This document shows, one piece after another, positions 1 through 7,922 of a stretch of 39,178 nucleotides of DNA (positions are counted from its first letter, which is position 1; every line of letters starts with the position of its first letter). Origin of the DNA: Candidatus Kuenenia stuttgartensis (GTDB lineage: Bacteria > Planctomycetota > Planctomycetia > Pirellulales > UBA1268); assembly GCA_945877135.1 (NCBI GenBank), contig CAMCQY010000021.1, positions 1 to 39,178 on the forward strand, read 5' to 3'. Below the pieces are notes generated by a model, which saw only the letters and a list, made by a program, of their open reading frames with translations, did no database searches and had not been told where the DNA came from. Made by a program: the position numbers and the translations under genes.

Positions 1-341
1 TCGAAGGTCTCGATGCCGTGGGCGGCGAGCACCGCCTGGTCGTCGGCCCGATCATGCCGGGCAAGCACCCCGGCGAAGATCCGCGGGTGGAGCGTCTTGA
101 CGCGGCCGTCGAGGATCTCGGGAAAGGAGGTGATCGCCGAGACGTCCTCGACCTCGAGGCCGTGGCTCGCAAGCGCGGCGCTCGTGCCGCCGGTGCTCAC
201 CACGCAAACCCCCGCCGCTTTCAGTCCGGCAGCGAGCCGGGCAAGGCCGGTCTTGTCGAACACGCTCACGAGAACGCGGCGGATGGGGACGATATCGACG
301 GCAGGCGTGTTGGACGCCGGGGCGGCATGTGATGGATTCAT
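1..341 (-). CDS. purH: Bifunctional AICAR transformylase / IMP cyclohydrolase, N-terminal part (window edge)
   Basis: Reading the minus strand from the ATG at 341 gives an open frame to the window edge, about 113 codons with no stop. After a 20-residue Ala/Pro-rich leader the protein reads RRVLVSVFDKTGL, then VVSTGGTSAAL, then FPEILDGRVKTLHPRIFAG, followed by LARHD. These are the hallmark motifs of the methylglyoxal-synthase-like IMP cyclohydrolase domain at the start of PurH, which closes the purine ring of FAICAR to give IMP as the last step of de novo purine synthesis. The transformylase domain would lie beyond the window. No clear Shine-Dalgarno precedes the ATG. The next gene (702) is divergent. 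The family assignment is very secure; only the exact start is uncertain. Confidence 0.95.
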   Translation of the reverse strand, partial: MNPSHAAPASNTPAVDIVPIRRVLVSVFDKTGLARLAAGLKAAGVCVVSTGGTSAALASHGLEVEDVSAITSFPEILDGRVKTLHPRIFAGVLARHDRADDQAVLAAHGIETF

Positions 342-701
342 AAAAGGGATTAGACCAATCCTGCCTCAGTCGGAAAGAGGGGCACGTCCAGAGGCAACCG
401 CAACGCCAATCCCCGCTGTCGATACCGGACGAAGTGACGCTTGCAGTGAGCGGGGCGAAGTGTCCGGTTCGGCCGCGGAACGACGCCTATTGATCCAACG
501 GGCTTGCCGTGCGATCCAAACACAATTCTCAACGATTTCTAACAGCAAGAACTGTTTGTTGGGCTGTATAACCCCCCAATTAGGGCTCAACAGACGAGCG
601 GTCTTTTCGGATCCAGACCTACCGGCGGAATTCCTCCGGCATCCACCACATCCTTCAGCAGCCACAGGATCCTCCAGCATCCAACAGGAGTTGACCATCA
701 G
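342..701. other. Divergent intergenic region, purH / prepilin-like gene
   Basis: This 360-base stretch separates two divergent starts and must hold both promoters. No convincing coding frame is visible. A TATAAC at 567-572 inside TGTATAAC could be an extended -10 for the plus-strand gene, but I see no good -35. AGGAG about 12 bases before 702 is the likely ribosome binding site. I looked for a ZTP (pfl) aptamer upstream of purH and did not find its conserved blocks. Confidence 0.5.
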
Positions 702-2012
702 ATGACTATTCGGAGCCGTGATGGTTTCACACTCGTCGAGTTGCTTGTCGTCATCGCCATCATGGGGATTCTGCTTGGCCTGTTGCTGCCCAACCTGGCG
801 GCGGTTCAGCAGACGGCGAAGGCGGGAACTCAGGCTGCGATCATGCAGTCATTTGGCAGGGGGTTCATGGACTTCTCCACGCTCGACAGCCAAGGGCGAC
901 TGAGCAGCGGCGCGTACGACCACATGCGTGATGGCGACATGACGAAGGTGGGGTGGGTGGCTGACCTCGTGAACGGCAAATTTGCCAACACGGGCAAGTC
1001 GCTTGACCCGCTCAATCAATACAAGGTCAATGGGGTTTTTGGTGTTGCCTGCGGGGCTGGAGAGAGCGAGTCGATGCAGCACTATCTGTTCGCTTTCAAC
1101 GAAGTCCGCTGGGACACCACCCGGAGACCGAGCGATGGCACGGTTGTAGGTTCGGCCTCGGCAGTGCGGGGCACCGCCTACTTTGGCACATCACAGACCG
1201 TGTGGGCCGACGGCTACAATACGAACTTCGCCACGACGTGGCACTTCAGTCGCGGTGACAACATCATCAACCCCGAGAGATTTCCGGAGGGCGGTGCCGC
1301 CTACGGCGGCTGTGATGCCGACGACAGTGACGGGCAGTCGAGCCCGCGGGACGGCGACGGACCGCTCTCTACCGCGCATCTCGGCGACCCTTCACTGCTG
1401 ACATCGGCAGACAAGATTGCGCTGTTGGGTCCCGCTCAGACTGGAAGCATGACATACGATTGGGAAAATGGTCCGATGGATACAGCCGTCGCCTCGACCA
1501 TCAACAGTTTTATTGATCCAACCGGCCGTAAGCGGATCGTCAAGGGTGGCGACTTCACACTTGAATCATTCACAGATGGCCCAAATGCGCTGGACTTGGG
1601 CGGTCTCCTAGCCAAACCCAAACAATCCTTCGGCCATCCCGCTTGGACGTGGTCGGCCAATAACAACATGCCCTATGTCCACGAAATCAGTGACATCGCC
1701 CCGAGGGCCAAGGCGAAGAAGGTCATCAATGCAGCGAATCCCACCGGAGTCCTCGCTGGGGGCTTCGCGAACGTGCTGTTTGCCGATGGTTCGACGCGGC
1801 GTGTCAGCGACAACAACGGATATGGCGGCGGGCAGAAGGGCGATGGTTGGATAGGCCCATACCAAGAGAGCGGGCGGCACTTTCAGAAGGGGCGGTACAC
1901 TTCGGGTAATTCTCACGTCGCCGACGAAAACGCCTACGACGAGGTCCGCGACGACATCTATCTCGGCGCTCTCCGCTCACGCCTGTCGGCCGGAGGCGGC
2001 TCCTCCGAATAG
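702..2012 (+). CDS. Type II prepilin-like secreted protein (N-terminal methylation motif, DG-type C-terminus)
   Basis: A 436-residue protein that starts with a short basic leader, then G8[17 protein letters not shown], the classic prepilin peptidase site (cleavage after Gly8, Glu at +5) followed by a roughly 20-residue hydrophobic helix. Such proteins are processed by a PilD-type peptidase and inserted in or exported across the inner membrane. Near residues 353-366 the segment NVLFADGST matches the late 'H-X9-DG' processing-associated motif of planctomycete prepilin-like proteins, but the His is missing. The residues just after the helix lack the usual DUF1559 signature (REAARR..C..NL), so this is a divergent member. 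The long middle part is rich in Gly and Asp with no domain I recognise. No pilus-assembly genes lie nearby. Confidence 0.85.
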   Translation: MTIRSRDGFTLVELLVVIAIMGILLGLLLPNLAAVQQTAKAGTQAAIMQSFGRGFMDFSTLDSQGRLSSGAYDHMRDGDMTKVGWVADLVNGKFANTGKSLDPLNQYKVNGVFGVACGAGESESMQHYLFAFNEVRWDTTRRPSDGTVVGSASAVRGTAYFGTSQTVWADGYNTNFATTWHFSRGDNIINPERFPEGGAAYGGCDADDSDGQSSPRDGDGPLSTAHLGDPSLLTSADKIALLGPAQTGSMTYDWENGPMDTAVASTINSFIDPTGRKRIVKGGDFTLESFTDGPNALDLGGLLAKPKQSFGHPAWTWSANNNMPYVHEISDIAPRAKAKKVINAANPTGVLAGGFANVLFADGSTRRVSDNNGYGGGQKGDGWIGPYQESGRHFQKGRYTSGNSHVADENAYDEVRDDIYLGALRSRLSAGGGSSE

Positions 2013-2200
2013 CTCCGGCGGCTTGCGTCTGCGGATGAACTGTCCGACGACAGGGCCAGGGGAGCGATCGACGACCCCCGCCGCCGCGGAAAAGGGGGGT
2101 GTGTCAGCGGCCCAAACCAGTGCGTCTGCCGAGACTCGCAGGTACCGCACCTCGCAGAAATTGGTCTGCGATCCGCGGGCGACGGGGCTATACTTTTGAT

Positions 2201-2446
2201 ATGTCGCATCCACCGTCCCCAACTGCCGATCCGCGTCGCGTCGATGAAGCGGTGGCGGCGGTTCCGTCTGAGTGGGTTGGCAGGCTTGGCGACAAGGAAC
2301 CCGACGCCTGTGCGTCGATGACGCCGGCCGAACGGATCGAAATGGTGTGGCCGATCACGCTCACTGCCTGGGCCTTTAGCGGAAAGCCGTGCGATGAATC
2401 GCGACTTCGCCGAGATGTTGAAAGCGTTAGCCGCAGAAAACGTTGA
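2201..2446 (+). CDS. Small conserved protein paired with a nucleotidyltransferase
   Basis: An 81-residue protein. An upstream in-frame ATG at 2099 exists, but the composition becomes protein-like only from the ATG at 2201, and the sequence MTPAERIEMVWPITLTAWAF in its middle looks like a conserved core. It is hydrophilic with a short aromatic stretch and a basic C-terminus, and has no signal peptide. Its last 53 bases overlap the start of the nucleotidyltransferase gene in another frame, which implies translational coupling and a joint function. Small proteins of this kind sit upstream of DUF6036-like nucleotidyltransferases, so an antitoxin-like or partner role is possible. That is inference; the biochemical function is unknown. 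Confidence 0.7.
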   Translation: MSHPPSPTADPRRVDEAVAAVPSEWVGRLGDKEPDACASMTPAERIEMVWPITLTAWAFSGKPCDESRLRRDVESVSRRKR

Positions 2447-2837
2447 CTACCTCGTGGTCGGGGCGTATGCGGTCGCCGGCCACGGAATTCCTCGGGCAAC
2501 CGGCGACATCGACCTCTGGGTACGGCCTACCGCCGAAAATGCCGCCCGTCTGTGGCAGGCCTTGCAACGGTTTGGTGCCCCGAGGAGCCGTCTTTCTCCG
2601 GCGTCATTCACGCAGCCCGATGTCGTCTACCAGATCGGTCTGCCGCCGAACCGCATCGATTTCTTGACCACCATCGATGGCGTGGTGTTCGACGATGCTT
2701 GGATTGAAAAGGTGCCGTGTATTGTTGATGGCATCGCTTTTAGCATGCTCTCATTTCGGCACCTCGTGGCGAACAAGAGAGCGACAGGCCGTCCCCAGGA
2801 CCTTGCAGACGTTGCCCGTCTTGAGTCGCTTGCCTGA
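2394..2837 (+). CDS. Nucleotidyltransferase-fold protein (DUF6036-like)
   Basis: A 147-residue protein. VDYLVVGAYAVAGHGIPRATGDIDLWV (residues 17-43) is the nucleotidyltransferase signature: the G-[AG]-x-A-x-x-x-H strand-helix followed by the T-x-D-[IL]-D-[LV]-W metal-binding motif. RIDFLTTIDGV (from about residue 86) supplies the third acidic strand (Asp). The C-terminal SFRHLVANKRATGRPQDLADVARLE is the usual ending, in which the Lys and Asp residues complete the fold. This family is related to the AbiEii/MNT groups, which transfer nucleotides to tRNA or protein in toxin-antitoxin or defence contexts, but many members are uncharacterised. It overlaps the upstream small gene by 53 bases. The fold call is strong; whether it is a toxin is open. 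Confidence 0.85.
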   Translation: MNRDFAEMLKALAAENVDYLVVGAYAVAGHGIPRATGDIDLWVRPTAENAARLWQALQRFGAPRSRLSPASFTQPDVVYQIGLPPNRIDFLTTIDGVVFDDAWIEKVPCIVDGIAFSMLSFRHLVANKRATGRPQDLADVARLESLA

Positions 2838-2862
2838 GGGGCTTGGGTGACTGACTTTGCAA

Positions 2863-2880
2863 GTGACGCAGATTCGTCAC
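2863..2880. terminator. Small hairpin at convergent gene ends
   Basis: GTGACG and CGTCAC form a 6-bp stem around a 6-base loop between the end of the nucleotidyltransferase gene and the end of the convergent aminotransferase gene, overlapping the latter's stop. There is no T-run on either strand, so it is at best a weak terminator. Confidence 0.3.
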
Positions 2881-4112
2881 GCCGCGGCGTATTCGTCGAG
2901 CAGCGACTCGATCCGGGCAAAGACATCGGCCATCTGCTCAGCGTCGGGCAGCAGCGTGACCCGGAAATGGTCGCGGTAGGGCACATTGAAGCTCGATCCC
3001 GGAGCCACCAGCACGTGCTTGCGCTCCAGCAGATCGAGCGCGAAGGCCTGGTCGCTGAACGTCTTGCTGCCGCTGGGGAGGCGGTCGGCATGCACGCGGA
3101 CGAAGGCATACATCGCCCCGCGCGGTGGCACGACGGAGAGATAGCGGCTGCGCTGCACCGCTTCCAGCACCGCGGCGCGGGTGGCATGGAGCCTGCCGCC
3201 GGGCCGCGTGAGATCGAAGATCGACTGATGGCCGCCAAGCGCCGTCTGCACGGCGTATTGGCCCGGCACGTTCGAGCAGAGGCGGAGCGACGCGAGCAGT
3301 TCCACCGCTTGGATATAGTCCCGTGCGTGCTCCCGCTCGCCCGAGAAGATGAGCCAACCGACGCGGAGTCCGCAGGCACGGTAGATCTTGCTCAAGCCGC
3401 CGAAGGTGAGGCAGAGGGTGTTTTTCGCGAGCGTGGCGGCCGGCACGAATGCGGCGTCGCCGTAGAGCATCTCGTCGTAGATCTCGTCGGCGCAGAAGAC
3501 GAGGTGACGCCGCTCGGCGATCTCGGCCAGCGCCGCCAAGGTCTCACGCGGATAGACCGCGCCGGCGGGGTTGTTGGGATTGATCACCACCAAGGCCCGC
3601 GTGCGGTCGGTGACGAGTGATTCCACCTCGGCCGGGTCGGGGATGAAGCCATTCTCAGGCCGGCACGGATAATGCACCGCCTTCGCACCGTGGATCACGA
3701 CCGACGCCGTCCAGAGCGGATAGTCGGGACTGGGCACGAGCACCTCGTCGCCTGGATTGAGCAACGCCCGCATGGCGAGCATGATCAGCTCGGAGCAGCC
3801 GTTGCCAATGAAGACGTCGTCGGCGGTAACGTCCATGACGCCGCGGTTTTGTTGCTGCATCACCACCGCCTCGCGGGCCGGGAAGATGCCCTTCTGGTGC
3901 GAGTAGGGATCGGCTTGGTGGAGGTTTTCCACGATCGCCACCCGCATCGAGCCCGGCATGCGGAAGCCAAAGGCGCCGGGGTTGCCGATGTTGAGCTTGA
4001 TGATCTCATGACCCTCGCGCTCGAGCTGTTCAGCACGACGGGCGAGGGCTCCGCGGATCTCGTACTTGACCTCGTGGAGGTGCTCGGAGGCACGGAGTGG
4101 AGGAAGGCTCAT
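2877..4112 (-). CDS. alaA: Pyridoxal-phosphate aminotransferase, class I/II (alanine-type)
   Basis: A 411-residue cytosolic enzyme of the fold-type I aminotransferase family, likely converting pyruvate and glutamate to alanine and 2-oxoglutarate. NIGNPGAFGF (41-50), the NPNNP of the substrate/PLP loop (178-182), CADEIYDEM (207-215) with the PLP-pyridine Asp209 and Tyr212, and GGLSKIYRACGLRVGW with Schiff-base Lys242 are all present. The early ...IRGALARRAEQLEREGHEIIKLNIG region resembles E. coli AlaA more than AspC. The ATG at 4112 gives the length usual for AlaA. It is transcribed in the same direction as the histidine kinase upstream, but 268 bases with repeats lie between them, so co-transcription is doubtful. 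The alanine specificity is inferred from resemblance. Confidence 0.88.
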   Translation of the reverse strand: MSLPPLRASEHLHEVKYEIRGALARRAEQLEREGHEIIKLNIGNPGAFGFRMPGSMRVAIVENLHQADPYSHQKGIFPAREAVVMQQQNRGVMDVTADDVFIGNGCSELIMLAMRALLNPGDEVLVPSPDYPLWTASVVIHGAKAVHYPCRPENGFIPDPAEVESLVTDRTRALVVINPNNPAGAVYPRETLAALAEIAERRHLVFCADEIYDEMLYGDAAFVPAATLAKNTLCLTFGGLSKIYRACGLRVGWLIFSGEREHARDYIQAVELLASLRLCSNVPGQYAVQTALGGHQSIFDLTRPGGRLHATRAAVLEAVQRSRYLSVVPPRGAMYAFVRVHADRLPSGSKTFSDQAFALDLLERKHVLVAPGSSFNVPYRDHFRVTLLPDAEQMADVFARIESLLDEYAAA

Positions 4113-4212
4113 GGCTGGGTGTCGTCAGACTGGGCGGGTTTGGAAAACCGATCATCATACTACGGGGAGCATCAAAATAGTTCACATGAGAGACTTCCGC
4201 CCGTTGCCTTTT

Positions 4213-4306
4213 CCATCCAAGCCCGACGCGCGAGCGAGGGAATCCGGGTCTGATTTCCGGGTGATGGATCGCGTTTTCCCTTGCTTGCGCTGCGGGCTTG
4301 GATGGA
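4213..4306. repeat. Interspersed GC-rich repeat, inverted pair (locus 1)
   Basis: An inverted copy (about 4213-4244, CCATCCAAGCCCGACGCG then GCGAGGGAATCC) faces a direct copy (4276-4306, TTCCCTTGCTTGCGCTGC then GGGCTTGGATGG). The two halves are largely complementary, so about 30 bp could pair around a loop of about 30 bases. The same element recurs at 20317-20467, 22922-23070 and 36853-37030, always between genes. Confidence 0.85.
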
Positions 4307-4380
4307 GCACTTCAACCGTTCCCGAAGAACAGTCAACTTCAACAGCGAACGTCCGGCTCTCGGGGCATGGGCAGGCCCGG

Positions 4381-5346
4381 TCACGGTGCGGCCGGCAGCT
4401 CCACCTCCATGACCGTGCCCTTCTGCGGCAGCCGGCCCTTCGCCACCACCCTGCCCCGCAGCTGCTTCACGATCGCATGCACGAGAAACAGGCCGAGCCC
4501 CGTGCCGGGTGTGGACCGCTCCAGTTCGCTGCCCAGCCGCACGAACCGCTGGAAGACGTTCTGCCGTTCGGCGATCGGAATGCCCGGCCCGTTGTCGGCC
4601 ACCCGCACGAGCACCTTGCCGCGCGGCAACGCTGATGCCGTCACCTCCACCGCGGGCGCGGGCAGCGAATACTTCACCGCGTTGTCCACGAGGTTACGAA
4701 ACACGATCTCCACGTCGGCCTCGCGGCCACAGACCCGCAGGGGCCCACCCGATGCCGGCGCGCCTGCCACGCCCACGCCCACCCCCACGACCTCGAGCCG
4801 CACGCTCTCGGGCGGCACGCCATAGCGGTGCACTGCGGCTTCGCAGGCACGCTCGAGCACCGGCTCGACGTCGGTCGCGTCGGTGCCTGGGCGGGCCCGT
4901 CGCTGGAGTGTCTTGGCAGCATCGAGCAGATGGTCGATGAGCGTGTCGAGACGTTCCACGTCCTTGAGCATGAAGCGGTGGAAGTCGGCCTGCTGCTCAG
5001 GGGGCACGGGCCGCCGCGTGAGCGTCTGCAGGTAGAGCTTGAGCGACGCCAGCGGGCTCTTCAGTTCGTGCGTGACGCTGTCGATGAAGTTGCTCTGCCG
5101 CTGGGAGAGGGCGATGGCCTTGAGCGTGAGGGCGAGGTAGATGATCACGCCCACGAGCACGAGCACCAGCAGCGCCACGCCGACGCCGAGAATAGCCCAG
5201 TAGAAGGCGGCATTTTCGTTGCGGTTCTTCGAGCCCAGCGCCGCGGCGATGCTGACGAGCACCCAACCGACGCCGAGCGCCAGAATTGAGCCGATCAGCA
5301 CAACGCCCAGCAGGATCGGCCAACGGAGCGAGCGACGCGGTTCCAT
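4381..5346 (-). CDS. Membrane sensor histidine kinase (orphan)
   Basis: Starting at the ATG at 5346 (MEPRRSLRW) gives 321 residues. The longer frame upstream to 5604 has no credible signal and would run through the divergent gene. Two membrane helices (about residues 9-37 and 49-76) are separated by only about a dozen residues, so there is almost no extracytoplasmic sensor. HisKA follows with the phospho-acceptor H93 in THELKSP, then the HATPase domain: N-box FRNLVDNAVKYS (216-227), G1 DNGPGIP (251-257) and G2 GTGLGL (281-286). It should autophosphorylate and pass phosphate to a response regulator, but none is encoded nearby. A Gly/Val run (GVGVGVAG, about 188-195) is coded by a CCCACG-like short repeat in the linker before the N-box. 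Confidence 0.88.
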   Translation of the reverse strand: MEPRRSLRWPILLGVVLIGSILALGVGWVLVSIAAALGSKNRNENAAFYWAILGVGVALLVLVLVGVIIYLALTLKAIALSQRQSNFIDSVTHELKSPLASLKLYLQTLTRRPVPPEQQADFHRFMLKDVERLDTLIDHLLDAAKTLQRRARPGTDATDVEPVLERACEAAVHRYGVPPESVRLEVVGVGVGVAGAPASGGPLRVCGREADVEIVFRNLVDNAVKYSLPAPAVEVTASALPRGKVLVRVADNGPGIPIAERQNVFQRFVRLGSELERSTPGTGLGLFLVHAIVKQLRGRVVAKGRLPQKGTVMEVELPAAP

Positions 5347-5428
5347 CAGACGCACAAGCCTCGGCTGAATGCGGCCCGAACCACCGAGCAATCGAATGGA
5401 CACGCCGTCCCGGTATGCTACCACCATC

Positions 5429-5965
5429 ATGGAGCCACACGACACGCGATCCCCGACCAGCCGGCCGCCGGTGCACCTCCACGCCGGCCGGACCGCAGCC
5501 GTGTTTCTCTGGACGAGGGATCGCTGGACGCACCAGATCACGACCGCGGGGGCCGAAACATTGGCCGGATGGACGTCCCTCGATGGGCCATTTCCCCCTG
5601 CCAACGATCCCCGTTGGCCGGCATCGCCGGTGCTCGTCGAACTCTCGCGAGTGAGCGTGCCGCGGGGCGATGCGGCCGGTGGTCAGGCCGTCGTCGGGGT
5701 CGGACTGGCCGGCCGTTCCCACTTCTCGGCGAGCATCGCCCCCGATCCCCACGTGGCCGACGCGATTCGATTCGAGATCGCCTGCCGGCTCCACGAGTCT
5801 CCCGGCTGGCTGGGGTCAACCTACCGGACGGCCAACGGCCTGGTGCAGCTGACCGCGTCCGACGACTCGACCTCGCTGCCGCGGACGGTCGTCTGGGCCT
5901 ACTCGATCGGACCGCAGGGCATCGCCGCGGTCAGCGGCGCAGCAGTCGCGATCGTCCCCGCGTGA
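5429..5965 (+). CDS. Conserved hypothetical protein
   Basis: A 178-residue protein counted from the ATG at 5429 (MEPHDTRSP). An in-frame ATG at 5369 would extend it to 198 residues but lacks protein-like composition. It has no signal peptide or membrane helix and no motif I recognise. The middle (VLVELSRVSV, then GLAGRSHFSASI, then RFEIACRL) alternates hydrophobic and polar residues, which suggests a compact beta-rich fold of roughly 130 residues. It ends with WAYSIGPQGIAAVSGAAV. It is divergent from the histidine kinase, with only 82 bases between the starts, so the two may share a control region. Function unknown. Confidence 0.65.
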   Translation: MEPHDTRSPTSRPPVHLHAGRTAAVFLWTRDRWTHQITTAGAETLAGWTSLDGPFPPANDPRWPASPVLVELSRVSVPRGDAAGGQAVVGVGLAGRSHFSASIAPDPHVADAIRFEIACRLHESPGWLGSTYRTANGLVQLTASDDSTSLPRTVVWAYSIGPQGIAAVSGAAVAIVPA

Positions 5966-6118
5966 GAGCCGGCCCTCCACCGGCAAAATCCTCCAGCGGA
6001 CGCGTTTTTCGACGGCCTGCCGATGGTGCCTTGCGATTCGTCTGCCGATCGATCAGATTCATAGGCCGGATCCGAGGGTTTCCCGTCCTGTCTTCTGCCT
6101 TCCCGCCGGAAAGCACAC

Positions 6119-6823
6119 ATGTTCGAAGCCATCGAGCGACTGAAGTCGGAGTGGACCGATAAGTATGTCGTGATCAACTCGTCGGCCCCCGAACTGGCTC
6201 GGTTCGCCCGAGCGACGGGCACCGTCAAAACCGTCAATATGAACGGCCGCTGTCTGGTCGAGTTCGACCAGTTCAACAACACCGGCTGGTACGACATCGA
6301 CCCGGCGGCGCTCAAGATTGTCACCGAGCCGCTGCCGAAGCCCGCCGAAAAAGAGGCTGCCAAGCCTGCGGCAACTGCCAAGCCTGCGGCGACCGCCAAA
6401 CCGGCCGCAGCCGCCAAACCAGCGGCAAAAGCTGGCGGCGCAGGGAAGCCCTCGACAGCCGACATCCTCGCCGCGGCACGGGCCAAGGCGGGCGGCGGAG
6501 CGGCACCGGCAGCAGCCAAGCCCGCCTCGGCCGACAAGAAAGCCGACAAGAAACCTGCCGTCCCCTCCCCGGCTGCATCCGCCCCGGCCGGCGGCAAGCT
6601 CTCGACCGCCGAGATCCTTGCCCGGGCCCGCGCTGCCAAGGCGGGCGCCGCTCCGGCAGCCGAGGCAGAGGAGAAGTCCGAGCCGACGATCGCCGAAGTT
6701 GCCGCACCGGAAGCCGCAGCACCGAAGGCCGCCGCCAAGAAAACAGCTTCGGCCGGTGGTTCGCTCCCCACGACCACAGCCGATAAGATCGCCTGGTGTC
6801 GGCAGCACGACGCCAAGGCCTGA
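6119..6823 (+). CDS. Conserved N-terminal domain with Ala/Pro/Lys linkers and three short helix motifs
   Basis: A 234-residue protein. Residues 1-72 form a small folded domain (MFEAIERLKSEWTDKYVVI, then TVKTVNMNGRCLVEFD, then NTGWYDIDP), perhaps an SH3-like beta barrel. The rest is low-complexity KPAATAKPAA-type sequence, probably disordered. Into it are set three similar short amphipathic stretches: STADILAAARAKAG, STAEILARARAAKAG, and at the very end TTADKIAWCRQHDAKA. Such beads on flexible linkers often act as docking or tethering helices. There is no signal peptide, so it is cytosolic. I infer a scaffold or adaptor role but cannot name a partner. 153 bases separate it from the upstream gene. 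Confidence 0.72.
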   Translation: MFEAIERLKSEWTDKYVVINSSAPELARFARATGTVKTVNMNGRCLVEFDQFNNTGWYDIDPAALKIVTEPLPKPAEKEAAKPAATAKPAATAKPAAAAKPAAKAGGAGKPSTADILAAARAKAGGGAAPAAAKPASADKKADKKPAVPSPAASAPAGGKLSTAEILARARAAKAGAAPAAEAEEKSEPTIAEVAAPEAAAPKAAAKKTASAGGSLPTTTADKIAWCRQHDAKA

Positions 6824-6909
6824 TCGCAGCCTGACTGATCGCAGGCCTGCCGCGGTTTTCAGACAGTTTTTCCACAGTGTCCAGACACCGCGTCCAGGAG
6901 GGACTCTTC

Positions 6910-7395
6910 ATGCGACGGATCGTGATGCCGATCTTTGTGGTCCTCGCCACGCTTGCCTGCACCGCCGGCTGCGGACGACTCTCCAGCCACCCGCTCGTGG
7001 TCGATGCGAAAGCAGAAGTCGAGCGAAACGCGCGGGTGCTTGCACTGCTGGCAGGACCCGGCGGGAAGGTCACCTGCAGCCCGCAAGTCACCGGCAGGGC
7101 CAACGAGACCGACGGCATCGCCGCGATGGAGTTCGAGGCGAGCGGCCCCAAAGGGCGGGGCACCGTGGTCGTCGAGGGGAAAAAACTCGGTAAAGAATGG
7201 AACGTCACGCACCTTGAGCTGCGACCGGCCGGAGGGGGTGAACACCTCATGCTGACGACGGATCTCGAGGCAAGCACCGGCACGGACACGCCGAAGTTCG
7301 ACCCTGCGGTCGCGTCATCACCCTCGGCCAAACCGGCCCCGCCGCCACCTGCCGAGATCGAGATCGCGCTGCCGCCCGGCGGGCCGGCTCAGTGA
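6910..7395 (+). CDS. Small lipoprotein with a Coa1-like domain
   Basis: A 161-residue protein from the ATG at 6910, preceded by AGGAGGG about seven bases upstream; the in-frame ATG at 6877 would spoil the signal peptide. MRRIVMPIFVVLATLACTAGC is a lipoprotein signal with Cys21 as probable lipid anchor, though the -3 residue (Thr) is unusual. Residues about 36-100 (ARVLALLAGPGGKVTCSP, then ASGPKGRGTVVVEGKK, then EWNVTHLEL) resemble the Coa1/TIM21-like 'cytochrome oxidase complex assembly' domain found in many small bacterial membrane proteins. The C-terminus is a Pro/Ala-rich tail. It probably sits on the periplasmic face of a membrane. No cytochrome oxidase genes are nearby, so the role is not known. 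Confidence 0.72.
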   Translation: MRRIVMPIFVVLATLACTAGCGRLSSHPLVVDAKAEVERNARVLALLAGPGGKVTCSPQVTGRANETDGIAAMEFEASGPKGRGTVVVEGKKLGKEWNVTHLELRPAGGGEHLMLTTDLEASTGTDTPKFDPAVASSPSAKPAPPPPAEIEIALPPGGPAQ

Positions 7396-7507
7396 GTGGC
7401 CGGCTCAATGAAGGGCCGCGTGCGCGTTAAAAGGCAGCGGTCGTGACGGTCAACTCGGCCCGCTTCGCAGCCATTTTCTGCGTTTCAAATTCCTAGCTGC
7501 AAAATGT

Positions 7508-7535
7508 TTGACTCGCGCAAGGGCGGCCTCATAAT
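7508..7535 (+). promoter_or_regulatory. Sigma70-like promoter for the small gene at 7668
   Basis: TTGACT (7508-7513) and CATAAT (7530-7535) are separated by 16 bases in the 272-base gap after the lipoprotein gene. This would start transcription near 7542 and give a leader of about 125 bases for the next gene. Confidence 0.5.
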
Positions 7536-7667
7536 GGCGAGTCCTTCGTGAGCACCTGCCCGCTGCAGCATTTCCGGCCGCCACTCTCTGCCGGTTTGCA
7601 TGCCGCGGGTTCCGTGCTCGCCCCGCCCCTCATCATGGTTCACCAGACAAGGAGTTGTTTCGTTCCC

Positions 7668-7889
7668 ATGGCCCGGATTCGCAACGTTTTTGAAATCATC
7701 GAGCTGTACGGTCACGACGAGAATTTTGAACCTCACGCGACCACTGAATTCATCCCCACGGCGGCCCCCGCCGGCTCGAAGCAGAAGATCGACATTCTCG
7801 CTGAGCGGATTCAGCGGGGCATGCCGCTGTGGCACCCCGAAGATTCAACCGATTCGAGCACTGCCGATCTGGTCGCGCAACACGCGTGA
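7668..7889 (+). CDS. Small conserved planctomycete-type protein
   Basis: A 73-residue soluble protein. I chose the ATG at 7668 (MARIRNVFEIIELYGHDENF). In-frame starts at 7548 and 7635 add Cys/Pro/His-rich sequence that does not look coding. An AAGGAG at about 7649-7654 could serve as ribosome binding site, though spacing is long. It contains FEIIELYGHDENFEPHATTE, then AGSKQKIDILAERIQRG, and ends soon after MPLWHPED. It has no signal, membrane helix or known motif; the polar, conserved look suggests a small regulator or subunit. It has its own likely promoter, and a perfect hairpin at 7934-7970 follows 45 bases after its stop. Function unknown. Confidence 0.7.
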   Translation: MARIRNVFEIIELYGHDENFEPHATTEFIPTAAPAGSKQKIDILAERIQRGMPLWHPEDSTDSSTADLVAQHA

Positions 7890-7922
7890 GCGGTCGCTCC
7901 AGCGGTCAGACGACGGGATCCT

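Noticed and set aside
342-430. ZTP (pfl) riboswitch upstream of purH
   Set aside because: The conserved blocks of that aptamer are not present on the minus strand.
13-705. Plus-strand frame across purH and the intergenic gap
   Set aside because: It is antisense to the clear purH N-terminus and has no protein-like composition.
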